NCBI GenBank assembly: GCA_013397075.1
Contig: VWZS01008195.1
Coordinates: 407-64,406, forward strand
DNA from: Rhabdornis inornatus
Taxonomy: Eukaryota; Chordata; Aves; Passeriformes; Rhabdornithidae
DNA: 64,000 nt
Direction: 5' to 3'
The notes beneath the pieces were generated by a model, which was not told the DNA's origin, ran no database searches, and saw only the letters and a program-made list of their open reading frames with translations. Positions within the stretch are counted from its first letter, which is position 1; each line of letters opens with the position of its first letter. This document shows, in pieces, positions 23,946 to 37,800 of this stretch. A program made the translations under genes and the position numbers.

Positions 23946-26900
23946 GCATATATATATTACCGTTAAATTACTGTATTTCAACAGCTGCAGTGTGACAGCA
24001 GTCATAAGGATTAGCAGGAGAAGCCCTACAAATATTTTCATGGAGTTTATTTCAAATATTTTATTGTTAAAAAGCTGTAGGATAGAGTCCCTACTAAATT
24101 TGCTGAAAAGTTTATGAGCCTTTGCAGGCCAGATATGCAGCAGTCTTTGGGTTGTTAAATCGGAATACAGTTTTAGGCTTACTGAATCTACACCACAATA
24201 AAACTTTGGTCTTTAAAAGAAGTTAAACTTAATATATTCTGAAGTAACTCCAAATTCTGACAATCTTAAATTATTTGTAAAGCTACTCTACCCAGTTTAT
24301 ATGAAAATGACTTGCCTAATTAGGGGGGGAAAACAAGCTGTTTTCTGAATTAAGAGCTTTAATCTGGTCATACATTCAACAACATGAAAAGTCAGCCTTT
24401 TAGTCAGTAATCTGCAACATGTCCATCCTTGACTGTGTTTATGGCTCACATGCAATCCACCAGAAGAGACACTGAACCGGCACTTAATTTTTACAGAGTA
24501 AGAAACTATGGGAGCCTCTCCCCAAAAATATGTTCCATATATAGGATCAGAATACAACACCTTGTTTTGCAGTGTAATTTCTATGCCCTTATGGGCATAG
24601 GAGCATGGAGAGCAAGTGCTTTGGGTGTTCACCAGCTCTGAGAACCAAGTTGTTACTACCCCTGTGGGTGACTAGAGGAGGATGTGACAAATAATTTTCA
24701 TCAGCTAACATTCATTCAGCTGTTGCATTTGCATTGTTGTTGTTTGATCAGGAGAAAGGGCTTGAAAATGCTGAATGCCCTTTTTTACTGTGTTTTGTCA
24801 AAAGCTTTCTGGGGGTTTTGGAGTTTGCTTGGGGTTTTGTTTTGTATTATATGTCTCATATTTTACGTACTATGAGTTCAGTGGGAATAAAAAAGTTACC
24901 AGGGCAGGACAGACTTCTGACAGCTCAGTAGTTTCACAGACCCCCCCAAAGCAGGACATCAACTCAGTTACAGGACTGGTCTGCCTTTCCTCCAATTTCT
25001 CACCTCCATGCCTTTTTTTAATCTTTATTTTTTTAAATTTGTGTAAAGAAGACAGCGTTTTCCAACTATTTTCAGGAAGTCACTCCCTCTTTGCTGCCCT
25101 GGTCCATGCTATCTCTCCACCCATGGCAAATATTCACATCTCAATTTTCTCTTAATTTGAGTACCAATTACTCAAAAGCTGTGCTATTGCATAATGTCTT
25201 TTTTCCCTATTATTTAATTAAATTCCCAGCCCAAAAATCTTCCTTGTGCCTTTTATCTTGAGAGAATACTGGGGATCCTGGAGGCACTTTGCTCATACCC
25301 AGCAAGCCTAAATGGTCTGCTCAGAGCACCACACTCTCTCTAGAGCTGTCAGAAGCTCAGCACTGCCATGGAATTATACTGAAATACAAAATCCCAGAAA
25401 TTAACAGTAAAAAAAATAATAGAGAGAGGGAGAGAGAAAAGTACCTCTGAACAAGTGTGGGAAAAGTACAAATACAACTGAATTTTTGTGCTGGATTCAG
25501 AGGGCTTATGGATCTAGACCTCTGAAGAGAAACAATTTTCAGCTTCCCACTGCACCCACTCCATAGGATGCAAAAAAACACAGGCATGTTTTTAGTGAAA
25601 AATGCAACAAGGGTTATAGCCACCAGCAGCTAAAAACCATGAGAAAAAAACAGCAGCCATAACATGAACTTAGTCTCTCCAGTATAATATCACTACCAGA
25701 AATCCTATAGAGATACAATGATTGCAAAAAATTTTTTAAAAAATTACTTCTAAAGTATGATATTACACTGTTTGAGATGTCTGGAATGCTGGATGCAAAA
25801 AATTACAAGCATTATTTAGCCAGGATTTCCAAGAGAGAGGGAATGAATGCTTCTTTTTTCAAGGGTCAAAGTTGGAGCACCAAGGAAGTGTAAGAGACCC
25901 ATTATTCCCCCAAACCGGAACCAGCTGAAAAGACCAAGTACACTAATTATTGCCTACAGGAAAGAAAAAAAAAAGGGTATTTTCTGGTTTTCTTTTTAGC
26001 CCTGAACAATGGCCTTCAGGGGTCTGTCATTTAAACCAGGGTTTTGCTGACGGTGCTGCCTTTGTTCTGGAAGCCAGAAAAACATTTTATTCTGAATTCC
26101 CCTGATATCCAGGAACCATATTAAATGACACACTGAAACAAGAGTTACTCTGGTTTTATTACTACTCTGTGTACAGGCATGGATATGCACCAGAGCAAAT
26201 TAAAGTAAATTTGCCTAAGGCATTTTGAATTTGAAGATCTTGAAATTACCAACTTCCCAGTCTTTATCAGCCTTACTAATACATTAAAACTACCCTGTTC
26301 CCAGAATACTCTCATGTCATTCAACAGCACTGCGTTTACAACTGCCTCTCTCCCTTTTTTCTTTCTCTCTGTCTGTGGCTGCCTTTCCATTTCTCCACAG
26401 CCTGTGATATCGCTCCAAGGAGCAAAACACTGTGTTGCTCAGGAAAATGAATCCAGCTCCTGACTCATAGCTGTGACACAAGAGCAACCTCACACCAAGC
26501 AAGATATTTCACCTGCAAATGCACACAAGCACAGAGAGGAAAAATAAGAGCCAGTAATTCAAAATAAAAATATTCACATTAAAGTGAAAATTGGAAGCAT
26601 CCTACGTAGACAGCTCTAACACCACCAAAAATAGTACAGCTGAAGCAAAATTAGTGTGGAGAACAAAATGGCATTTTCATGGAATATTCGTATTTCCCAA
26701 CTGGGTTATATTTTCAAATGTAACACCAAGGTTGGTTTTATTTTCCTCAGAAGGGTGCCTTCACTATCTTGCTTTTCCGCCAAAGGTTTTTGTACTACAG
26801 GTTTTGTACTATTTCTTTCCCAGCTTATTCTTTTTCCTTGTGGCACTGTAAGGTCCCTCCAACCTCACACACCTCACCCAGGCTGCTTCCCAGGATCCAC

Positions 26901-27534
26901 ACACCTTTCTGGGCACTGGGACTTTGTTGATGAAGTGTTGTTTATTGTATATATAAGGTCCTGTTTTGCTTTCCTACATTCTCAGCACCTACTTAAGGTT
27001 AAATATTCTCATAAATTTCTAAGAAAATCAAAACTTGCTTCCAACAAGTAGAGGATGCTAAATAAAGGCTTAAACATAAAACACTTTTTATTAGATATTA
27101 CTATCATATTGCCTTTGGTTCTGTCAAGGAGAAAGAGACAGTCAAGATACCACATGGATTAAAACAATTAGTCTCAGGATTGGAAAAAACTCAGTTAGCC
27201 ACATGCTAATGAGCATATATTTGAAAAACAAAGACAATTATGAAATCCACAGGTTTTTAAACTTTTTTTGTGCATGAGATTTAATAAAATATAATGTTTA
27301 GGGATTTTATCATACAGTTTTCTGGTTCTAGCATTGTAAGAGAGTTGAGTTTGGGCAGGGAATGAAAGAAGCAGTTATAAAGGTATAAGGCACTAGCTCC
27401 AATATTTGAATTAAAGTTTTTCTTGACATAAACCTGAAAGCCCTACAGCAACATGCAGCCTAGAGGAGCTGCTAAATAAAATGCATCTCACAAAAAGATT
27501 TTCTATATGACAAATTAAATTTGGCAGGCAGTCG

Positions 27535-27581
27535 AAAACATTTGTTTTAGAAAATATCTAAAAACATTTGTTTTTAGAAAA
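27535..27581. repeat. 25-bp tandem duplication
   Basis: AAAACATTTGTTTTAGAAAAT at 27535 is repeated, with one T inserted, at 27560. The period is 25 bases and there are two copies. Confidence 0.85.
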
Positions 27582-30284
27582 TGTATGAACTGATGCACCT
27601 GTATTGCCCAGAATTGCCTAACTGATTATGTTGGTTAGATCTCACACTCATAAAAGTGCAACAGCTCCAACTCCTCATGAAAAACATGTCAACTGCCCCA
27701 GCTCTTGCAGAGCCTGTTTGTTCTGAAAGTCCATTCTAAGATTAGCCCAGGAAATATTTGAAAAATCCCAAGTGTAATACACAAACTTCCAAACTGAGAA
27801 AAAGAGAAGTTCTGGTGGGACAGATTTCCCAGCTTGCTGGTATCATTTATTAGTCATTATTGTGATTCCCTCTAAAGCAAGAAGCTTCTCTATTATCCTT
27901 TTGTTCATATCTTCTGGTTTTTTAAAAATCATTTCTAAAGCATTGTTATCAGAAATTATGCTGCATTTGTGAGACAATTACTGTTAGACTGACTTATGTC
28001 TAGCAGAATATTATACATACCACATCCTTGAAGCTTTTAGAATCAACAGAGACAAGAGGGAAAAGAAAGTTCTCAATATATGGATTTTCAGGTTTGTTTG
28101 TAGGACCTGTATCTGTAAAAGACTAAAGATGTTGACTATTTAAGTGCCTAAGGGCAATACTAGTAAGCAAAGAAACCCAAAAATACATTTATTAAATACT
28201 CAAAATTTCTTATTGGAAGTATAATTCAGTAAATGTAAAGATGAAATGAATCCTGCACTTAATTCTTTTTTACTTTCTGAAATGAGTAGAATTTTGGTTC
28301 TGTACAGAGTTATACTTCCTATTAGTAAATATTGCCATAACACTGCATGTGGATCAGAGCAATAAATCTGAAGAGTGTATTGATTCGGGAAATTATTTTA
28401 TCAAAATGTTTCCTCCCTTCAATAGGACATCCAAGTCTCTGATTAAAAATCTCCAGGAGGGGACTGGAAAGAGACATGCAAGGTCTGGGATCTCCTGAGT
28501 GCTGAGTATTCATAGAAAGTGCCTGCAATGATGCAGTTAGATAAATGACATCTAGGAATTACATCTATTTAAAATAAATTATGTTTTAAGCCTATGTCAA
28601 TACAAAGACACAGTGTATATGCAAAATATAAAGAGTTCTCCATTAACAAGTTAAAGAGCACGTGTGATCAAATTAGAGAATTCCTGGGCATTATGGAGAC
28701 TTTTAGCCAAGTGGAAGGAATAACTCTTAAAATAAAAATAGTCATGGAATGTCAGATGTTTTTATAGAAAGTAAGGCGCAAGAAAACAAATTAGCCTTTC
28801 TCAGGAGGTTCACACCCCTTCTTTGAGAAGTGGCAACTGGTGATGTGTGCAATATTAATTATCTGCAAATAGGAAGCTAAAAAGGTTAATTTCAATGCAT
28901 TATGATTCAAAAACTTCAAACACCACATTATTTCCCTATTTGCCAATGGATATAATTCTATTTTAAATACTACACACATCTTCGCCATCTGCCAATGGGT
29001 CTTGCAGGTGCTTCAGCAGAGAGCAAACCCTGCAGGTCAGATTATAAAGAACAAAAATCCTCAGTTGATTTCACTGGCACCATCAGGATTATTTTATCTC
29101 AATAATTAATGTAATTAATTGCAACAGTACATGCCTGTAATGCACCTACGTAGAAGATGCTGCTGTTGTATTCACAGGATTTTTTTGGTTGGCACTTCAA
29201 GAATAACCATAACCTCAGATTGGAAAAGAGACACTGCAGCTGCAATTTATTCATTACCTGCCTCTTAACAATGTGGGAGTATTTACAACTCCAAGAATGT
29301 GAGGTAAATGATTAAGGAGTTGATGCTGTTTGTTATTGCTTAGGGTTAGGGAACTTGCAGTGCATTACATGAGTGATAACCAGAGCTGGGTGACAGTTTT
29401 TGTGCTGGTGAGCAAAGATTTCTGTCTTGATTTCAAGAACCCATGCAAAAATAAAACCTAAATTAGTTGTCAAATCTAACAATTCAATTCTTTCCCAATG
29501 CTGACCTAAGACACTAGAGCACAAACACCCAAAAGTCCTCATATTCTAATGAAAGAGAAGTTGTCTTATATTCCTGTGAGAACACATTCTGCTTCCTCCC
29601 AGGAAGGTTGACGATCTCTATTTTGAGAGATCAAACATCTGCATCCTGATTCCTCTTTCTTCCACATGGTAATTAAAACTGACAGACAGACATAATCCCC
29701 AGGTTCACTTCATTTTATTCAGTTCAGTTAATGAAACTGATATTTTTCAAGTACCTATCACTTTCATATCAGAGGAAGAAATTTTGCAAAGTATCTTCAT
29801 TACTCAAGGCTTCCAGAAACAATGATTAAAAATATTGCATATTTAGGACCCTGAGTCCTGCTAACAAGGAACATGTCTTCTAAGCTTCTAAGTAATCTGG
29901 CTAATCTGGAAAAAGATAGCCTGGGCCCAAAGTCACAATTTGTGGCCATTAAAGGTTAGGAAAGCTCATAGGTTATTCTAAGAGCAAGTGCCGGTCTCCC
30001 CCATGGTAACGACATGCACTTCCCATGCCAGCTGCCAGGATAGAAGCTCAGCATCCTACCAAATCCTGCTTGGCCCCCATTCAGATCCTGCCTCTTCCAT
30101 CAGACCTTGAGCAGCTCTCCAAGACAACAGGCAGTGCCCAGCAGGACTGATTAAAGACCAGGCAGAAAGCTCATTTATAAATTGTGTGTGAATTTACAGC
30201 CCAAATACTGCAGAAAGGAATTTTTCCTCTCTTAACAGAACTGTGCTGTGTTTACTGAAAATATTCAGAGCAGGCCTCTTCCCC

Positions 30285-30365
30285 AGTAGACACAGAGGCA
30301 CAGCTCCACTGGAGTTAATGGAGCTGGACTGATTGACACCAGTGGAGAAGCCAGCTCAGGATTTG
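30285..30365. repeat. Possible ancient amniote interspersed repeat
   Basis: AGCTCCACTGGAGTTAATGG, then GAGCTGGACTGATTGACACC and CAGCTCAGGATTTGAC closely follow a phrase common in turtle, crocodile and bird genomes (CACTGAAGTCAATGGAG...TTTACACCAG...GAGGATCTGG). I recall this as an old interspersed repeat but cannot name the family. Confidence 0.45.
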
Positions 30366-33300
30366 ACTGGTTTAATACTAAGTAGATTTCATTCAGACTC
30401 TAATTTTAGCACTCTGCACCCTCCCTCAGGCACTCATTTGATATCCTACATGGCTAATTTGTACTCAACATAAAATATGCATGTTTGCTGTTGTCTCCTG
30501 AACTAAAATATTCAGCCTGCCCGTGCATGCCAAAGTCAGTTTCCCCTGTACACTTCAGTCATAAGAATGTGCTGTAACAGGCATACCTGTGCATTTGGGA
30601 ATGCACCTGAAAAATTAGAAATAAGTTTTCAACTGCTTATTGAGTCTCTAATTGCAGGCCCTGATGTGTTTACACATGCAATTGCACAGCAATTAAAAGA
30701 ACCATTTGCACACCTACAAATTCTGAATTTTAGCACATTTGTATTTCAAGAATTCAAATCCCATAGGAACACGGCAAGAAAAGTTCTTGCATAAAGTACT
30801 TTTTTCTAACATGAGGAATAAGGACTCAAGAAAGGCAAATTCAAGAATAGAAGGCCTGTGCCTGAAAGGAAAAGGGGAAAAAGTGGTAAGGTGGAAAAGC
30901 ATGCGGAAAAAATCTCTGCCAGCTCCCCGTCAGGAGCAGCAGTGGAGCAAGAGAAACACTGCAGTTTCAAACTGCTTGATGTTTATCCTGACAGAGTCAG
31001 AGGTCCAGATACTAATGGGACATGTGGCTCACAATTAAATGAAGAGCAGCACCAGCAATCTCATCAGTGCAAAGGAGCACCAGAAAATACTTCTTAGCTT
31101 ATAAACGGAGCTATCACCTGGTTGGGAGTTGATTCAACTCTTTTGCTCTTTGCAAAACACTTTGTGCAATCTCACTTCATGATGTGAGGTTTTTATATTA
31201 CCAAGAGAATAAAAATATTGGCAGATAGTGAGATATACACTCTCAGATTTTAAGCTGTATAACAGAGATATACATCCTGATATCTTTTATGATAACCAGG
31301 CTAGGGAAATTATATCAAACCACTGTTATGGACTTAAACTTAGCAAAGACTTTGCACTGCAAGGTACCAGAATATCTCAGCAAGTCAATCCTATTAATAT
31401 TAATATATTCCACTCCATATTCAAGCCATAGCCTACATAACTTTCACTGTTAAGCAGGCTGGCAGAAAGAGCCATCCAGTCTTGTTGAATATGATCTATA
31501 TTTTTTAAAAAAAACAAATATTCTATAATTAGTTTCTCTCTACTAAATAGCATAACAATAAAACCTGTGCTTTATTTCCTCTGCAGTTATAACTCTAGCT
31601 ATAGCCTAGAGTTTTAAAGTATTCTTTACCAACTATCACAGGCTCTACTGAGCATAGGCCTTCCACCAGCAAAGATTTAACATGAAGTTGAATTTTAAGT
31701 ACTAGAAGTAGATTTGCTTGGCAAATGGAAGTCTTGCTGGGCATTCAACAACTGTTTACACACAGCCTGGAACATAAAAATTCAGCTGATGCAACCAATA
31801 TCTTGACAGAGAAAAAAAGAGCATGAGCACACAACCATAACCAAATTTTTTCCAGAGAGAATTCAGAGACAGCAAGTAAAGGAAAGGTATCACCTACAAG
31901 CTAACACCAAAAGAAATAGGTAGGATTTAGATTTGTTTCAAAAACAGTGCAGACTAACAAAGCACCACCTCTGTGCAAACACAGGCTGCTCTGGGTCTGA
32001 TTCAGGGAATGGCAGAACAAAAAACATTTAAATCATTCATCAAAAAACATAAACAACCCAATGCTAGATTTTTCAGTTTTGTCTTTAGGTAACATTTCCT
32101 ACAATGCTTATGGGATTTTTCCAAATGCAGCACTCAGAAGCAAAATTTGGTAAACTTTGGTGAAGTAAAGGGCTTCACTAACAACAAAAAAAAAATCTTT
32201 CTACTTTTGTGAGCCTATATAATTTTTTATATAGTCCCCAAAATTCTTGGTTCATTTGAAATAATTAACAGTGGCAAAGTTTTATTTTCACATGACAAAT
32301 GTGGATGATGAGGCTGATCCACTTTATTCAGCCACACAGATAAAAGCACTAGGTTGAACATTAGATCGGATTTCAACGTAACCATGGAACCATGAAGCCA
32401 AAAAGGTTAAACCCTGCTTAAAAGAAATAAGGTAGGCCCAGGTTTACAAACCAGAATTTGAGGGTTTCTGTAGTCAGCTTTAACGGCACAGACATGGATT
32501 GAATTTAGAAGGCCAAAATATCTTTTACAGAGATATGTACTACAGCACGAAAAAAAAAATCATCCCAAATGTAATGATTTCCAGAAAAATCAGACATGCC
32601 AAAACAACACAGATCTTGTGCCTAAGTGAGGAGTGCACTGAAAAACCCTTAATATGACAGTAACACACTTTTTTCAATCATGCTACAAAGTCTCAGGCAT
32701 ATTGCCATAGAATGAGATGTTCCAAGGACATAAACAGGTTTACCTCTATATTTCTAGAATTCCTCAACTGTCTGGTCTTACTTACATTTTACTTTCGCTG
32801 TGAAAAATGCATGTTCATTTGTTTCTTAAACTAACCCTCACTTTGATGCCTAAGGAAAACAACATAAACAAGTCAAAGTAACATCTCTGAAAACTAAAGT
32901 TCTGTGCAGTTAAAATAAGGCAGATATTTCAAGGCATGGTCTCAGCATACAGCCTTTCAGGCAAGATTGATTTTCTCAGCAGCTTTCCTTTAATATAAAT
33001 AAATGTCCAGCACCATTGCCAGAAGATGAAAAATTCAGGCTGCTTGAGCTGGTTTGGGATGGGAATAATGCACTGCATGGAAAAGAAGCCTTCTGCAAGA
33101 ACTCCCAACAGCAGCAATGGCTGGTTTATAGTAACATAAGGCATTTGTTTGCCTTATGGACATTATGTGAGCCAGTGATTTTTGCTGCTTTTTAAATAAG
33201 TTCTGGAGAAGATCTCATTCTTGTTTCTAAAAATTATACTCTCTGCCCACAGCTGAAATTATGTATTTTCATAGAAAATTTAAAAAAATAATCCATTAAT

Positions 33301-34194
33301 GTACATGAAAGTGTTCAGATGAGGGAACAAAACGTTTTCCCTGGAATACCATAGGAAGAACTGGAGTACTTCTCATTCTGCTCTATAAACAAACACCTGC
33401 TTTACACCACCTTTGCATCAGCAAAACAACCAAGCATCCTTTCCACAATCCCAGACACGAACTGAGAGTAGATGGAGAATGATGCCAAATTGACAGCAAT
33501 CCAGAAGTGGCCAAAAGTCCTCAGAGATTAACTATGGTGCATTGTGGAGTCTGACCTGAAGCAATAAAAACCTGCCAGTGTTTCGGATTTTTACATAGGC
33601 AGACAGAGAAACCCACTATGCAAAATAGATATCTCCGTCTGCCTTCTAAGACTGAACTCATGCTCTTCATGTATGAAAAATAACTGTTTCACCACTGGCT
33701 GTGTTGGTGACCTCCATGAGACTTTTAATCAAACCTTCCATATAGCTGGGGCTTCAGAGATTATTTGATTTCTTCTCAAGAAAGAGCAAGACCGCTCTTG
33801 TTTCAATTAATATTTCAATCTCACAGAACACTGCATAATCAAAAAATGAAAGAGGTCCCTGCAATTTCAGAAACTGAACTTAGTAATTAAAATAAAGATT
33901 AAAAAATATAATGGCATCCTTATGTGGCCATAGCAGTATAAATACACCTCAAGATACCGTAGCAACACTTGCTCTTTTATTATTAAATAAAGTATCTTGC
34001 AGGCTCATAAAATGCAGACATATTTTGGGCTTCATTCCGCTGCTGTTCCTCTTCTCTTGAGCTTGTCTTACTGAGACACTAGAGGTCAGCCTCCCAAAGA
34101 AAACTAACCACTGCTCAGCTTTAAATCCATGAGGAATTGTGGCACTTGGAATTTAATGCATTTGAAAGCAGCACTGGAGATGCAGCTATCATCG

Positions 34195-34345
34195 TGCAGA
34201 ATCGTGTATTATTGCGAGTTAGAAGGAATCCACAAAGATCATGGTCCTGCACAAGACCAGCCCCAAGAATCACATCATGTGCCTGAGAGAGTTGCCCAAA
34301 TGTTCATTGGTCTCCGGCAGGCTTGGTGCTGTGACCACCTCCCTT
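34195..34345 (-). mobile_element. CR1 LINE fragment, 3' end, minus strand
   Basis: Reversed CR1 tail: GCAGAATCGTG at the left edge, AGAAGGAATCCACAAAGATC, a CCCCAAGAATCACATCATGT segment, then GGCAGGCTTGGTGCTGTGAC. It shares the last word with the fragment at 1353-1575, so both belong to a related CR1 subfamily. Confidence 0.82.
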
Positions 34346-34484
34346 TCCTCCACAAAGAGCAGAACAGTGCTTTGGTTTCTTTGCTTGTTAAATTTAGCAC
34401 TGTTGCATTTGCCAAGAAAACATAATTCATGAACAACCTGATGACCTTCCTGGTGAAAATGGATTAATTTGGGCACAAGAGGAG

Positions 34485-34825
34485 AGCAGTCCATGTCATG
34501 TACCTCAACTTTAGCTCACTGTCCCTCAGAACAGACACGTATCCAAGCCTGTACTTTACACTGGATGCATAGGCAATTGAAAATTGGTGCAAGGCACCAC
34601 TGGAACAAGTTCAGCGTGGGGTCACTGTGTGGTTGGTGTCTGCAGCCATCACCCTGTGAGGACAGAAAGCACAGAGCCAAGCCCTTCACAGCACTGTGGG
34701 TGGATGAGAAAAACGGGCATAAATGGAAACAGGAAGTGATACGCCTGGGCACAAAGAAAAATTTTATTGCCTTGGGGCAGTCAACCAGGGACGGAGGTTG
34801 CCCAGGGAAATGTAGATTCCACTAG
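34485..34825 (+). mobile_element. CR1 LINE fragment, plus strand, with reverse-transcriptase remnant
   Basis: GTCCATGTCATGTACCTCAA at about 34490 reads V-H-V-M-Y-L-N-F-S in one frame, matching the CR1 reverse-transcriptase segment (D/V-V-x-Y-L-D-F-S). Further on, ACGGGCATAAATGGAAACAG and GAGGTTGCCCAGGG match the region 5' of the CR1 tail. The frame is broken and the middle is heavily diverged. It lies 140 bp from a minus-strand CR1 piece. Confidence 0.7.
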
Positions 34826-37800
34826 CAGACATTTTTAAGGTCCAAATCAATAATTCTCTGAGTAGCCTGACTTCTCTGACCAGCTGATCTTGCTTTTAGC
34901 TGGATTTTGGAGTAAAGAACTCCTGAGGTCCCTTTTTACCTGAATGGCTTTCAGTCTTTTCATTTCAGGATATGCTGTTTTAAAAGTCTGTGAAGGATGT
35001 TCCTTTTTAATCTTTAAGCTTAGCCATGAAATTACATAGAGTTTCCCAAATAAGGGGCACAAAAACTAGATCTCAGTTTCAGTCCTTACTTTATCATTAC
35101 TCTCTAACACAATCACTCCTATTTCAGGTTGAAAGGCTTTGCACAAAGGCAAAATCTTCTGAAATAGCGCTGACCTGTCCTTCTCATCCCAGAATACAGC
35201 CACAAGCGCTATAAGGTGGCAGAAGTCACTTCAGCTCAACATGCTCAATAGGAGTTCAAGAGTCCACAGCAGCACTACACAAGATATCAGGACAGGAGGT
35301 GAGGCAAAGCAATAAGACCATTAAAAATCAATCAGCACAATATTATGGCAACTACCAGAAGAGAACTGCTGAGACTCAAGTTTTGAAATCTCTGTTGTGA
35401 CAAAGTCACAAGGTATCACACAGCTAAATGCAGGGGAAGGACAGCCATGCTAAACCTTGGGATCCTCACTGCCTCCTACCCCCTACTAACCAGGCTCACT
35501 TTTCTTTTGCTCAGTCTAGTGGAATCACGGTCTGGGGCACTTCCTTTGTTTACTTATTTGCTTATTTTGCTAAAAACAGCCTTTTCATCTCCAACCATTC
35601 CCTTCTCCCTCCTTCCCCAACGATTCATCTTTTCCATGGCTGCTTTCACGCTCAATTAGCTCTCCTTTCTCCATCCTTTCTCTCTAGGCAGGCACCATTG
35701 CATTCCTTTAGCCATAACCGCTCCCAAATCTGTCACCTCCAGCTCTTGCAGAGCTAATGACCAGCAGGGACCACGGGAAGCTGGAGGTGACATCCCACAT
35801 CTCCTGTGAGCTGGAGAGATGAGGAGCAGGTCTGCTGGCAGCAGTATGACAGAACATGAACATCTTCCATGCCAGAGGCATCAGAGCAGCTCCAGGTTAG
35901 TGACTGCTTCCCAGCATAAGGTCTGCATTTTTAGTTCCATGACTCGATGAAAATAAAGTTGGAAGAGAGATAAAAATAGGGATAAGGCTAGATGGAACTA
36001 TTTTCAGGAGCTGCATGCATATAAATTAGGACGTGAGAAAAAGGATGGAGAGTGGGTGAACGATATTTTATCCTCAAATAGCAGTAGACATCACCACTGC
36101 AACTTCTAGCCAAAAGTAATGGATTGCATAATGTGTTTCTATCCTCTATACGTCAGTGGGGGGAAAAAATCAACACAAATCTGTTGCAGATACAGCAACA
36201 TACATCACCTAAAGAATTACCAGTTGTTTTATAAGGAATCTGTATTTCTAGAAAGGCAGAAAATCTTTGGACTTGTTGGTTTGTTTTTTTTTTCTCTCCT
36301 TTTTAGTGCTTTCTTCCCTCATTTTACAAAAGCTTATTATTTAAACTAGGCATTTGGTATCTGCACTGGGGAAAATGAAATATATTGGGAAAATGAAAGC
36401 ACAGCTTCAGTGAGGCTGAAGTTCTTGAAATCCTTTGCCAAGCTGGATCTTACCGAATCTGTCTGTCACATGGGACAAAAGCAGCATAACTGTCTCAGTA
36501 AAAAATTGCCTCCATAATCAGTTCCAGCACACACAGTAGGAACATCTAAGAAGGAAGGGTAAGAAACAGCTGTGGAAGTAGAGGGAAAGGAAGACAGAAA
36601 AGAGCAACAAAGGACACTTCCTCACTTCCTCCCTCCCTGCATAGTTTAAGCCATGTCTTTATGAAACACAGTGAAGGTCTAATTATGTTAGCTTGCAATG
36701 AACACTTAAGTGCAATTAGCCACAGTTTCAAGCTGGAGGGAGCAATTATTTTTATTACTGCTAATTAACATACAGGATGCAGTGTAAGATTATTTTTCCC
36801 TAATTCTAAGAAAGCAGCCTCAGCCACTTAATTACCTTCCCCTTTTAATATGGCAGGTTTCAGCCCTGCCTTTTCTGTTGCTCATCCCACTTATTTTTTT
36901 GCATTCATTAATTCTTTGGAATTTTCCAGCTGTGCAATTTCTGTCCATATCATAAAGCATTAAAGTATTTAAGCAATTTCTTAAGGTGTGTAGTCCCACT
37001 AACTTCAATTAATTCCTCATAGCTGGATTACAAAGAATTTCATTTCAGCAGATATTTTCGGTAAATTTGTATTTTTAATGTTTCTTACTTTTTTTTCAGT
37101 TCTTTTTTTTTTTCATTTGTACCCTCAGGCATGTAAAAGGGAAAAAAAAAAGTTCTCCTTTTTTCTTTTTTAATCTTCAAATTATTTGTGATCTGCCATA
37201 CTCCAGTTCTTCCTTCTGCTGTGTTCTGACAATCAAGGACTGGGACTAGGGAGTCAGGACCAGCTTCACAACTTTGATGACTTCTCAGTAACATTCCAAA
37301 ACAATCTGCTATATGATCATCCTGCTGGATGCTATGGATGCTATCACCTCCTTATTCCCCTTTGTCTTTGGGGTTGAGAAGGACTGTTTCTAATTCTTGG
37401 GAAAATTGATATGAATTTGGCTACCACATAATTCCCTACAGCTGTATTATTATAACAGAAAATTACAGCCTTTTACCAAACCCAGCGCATTCTGAGCATT
37501 CAGAATGCAGGCAGCTCTATTCAGCATATTTCAGCTTGCCAATCCTTTCAAAAAGACAAAATTTGCATTTAAAATTGGCCTTTCCTGATTTGTGGCATAA
37601 TGGTAGGCCACAATGGGGGAAAGCTTGCACTCCTCTTGTATTTCATCAAGACTGGATAAACAGAAAGATTACATTGTCCAGAGAGTATTTGTGAGAAATA
37701 CTAAAATCCACTGGAGCAGTCATAACTCAGACATAGACTTGCTACTTTTGCAAGACAAAAGGAACCCTGGATTTTTCAGAATATATGCCACAGTCTCATA

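Larger units (their letters stand above)
23946..34194. other. 10 kb of unique non-coding sequence, no gene seen
   Basis: The longest repeat-free stretch. It contains short frames of up to 131 codons (26656-27051, plus) without recognisable domains, and GA-rich simple sequence at 25400-25440. It also contains a 25-bp tandem duplication at 27535-27581, small perfect hairpins at 24581-24600 and 31591-31613, and a possible ancient repeat at 30285-30365. Confidence 0.55.

Noticed and set aside
26656..27051. 131-codon plus frame
   Set aside because: The reading direction is low in complexity and overlaps another plus frame. No family is recognisable.
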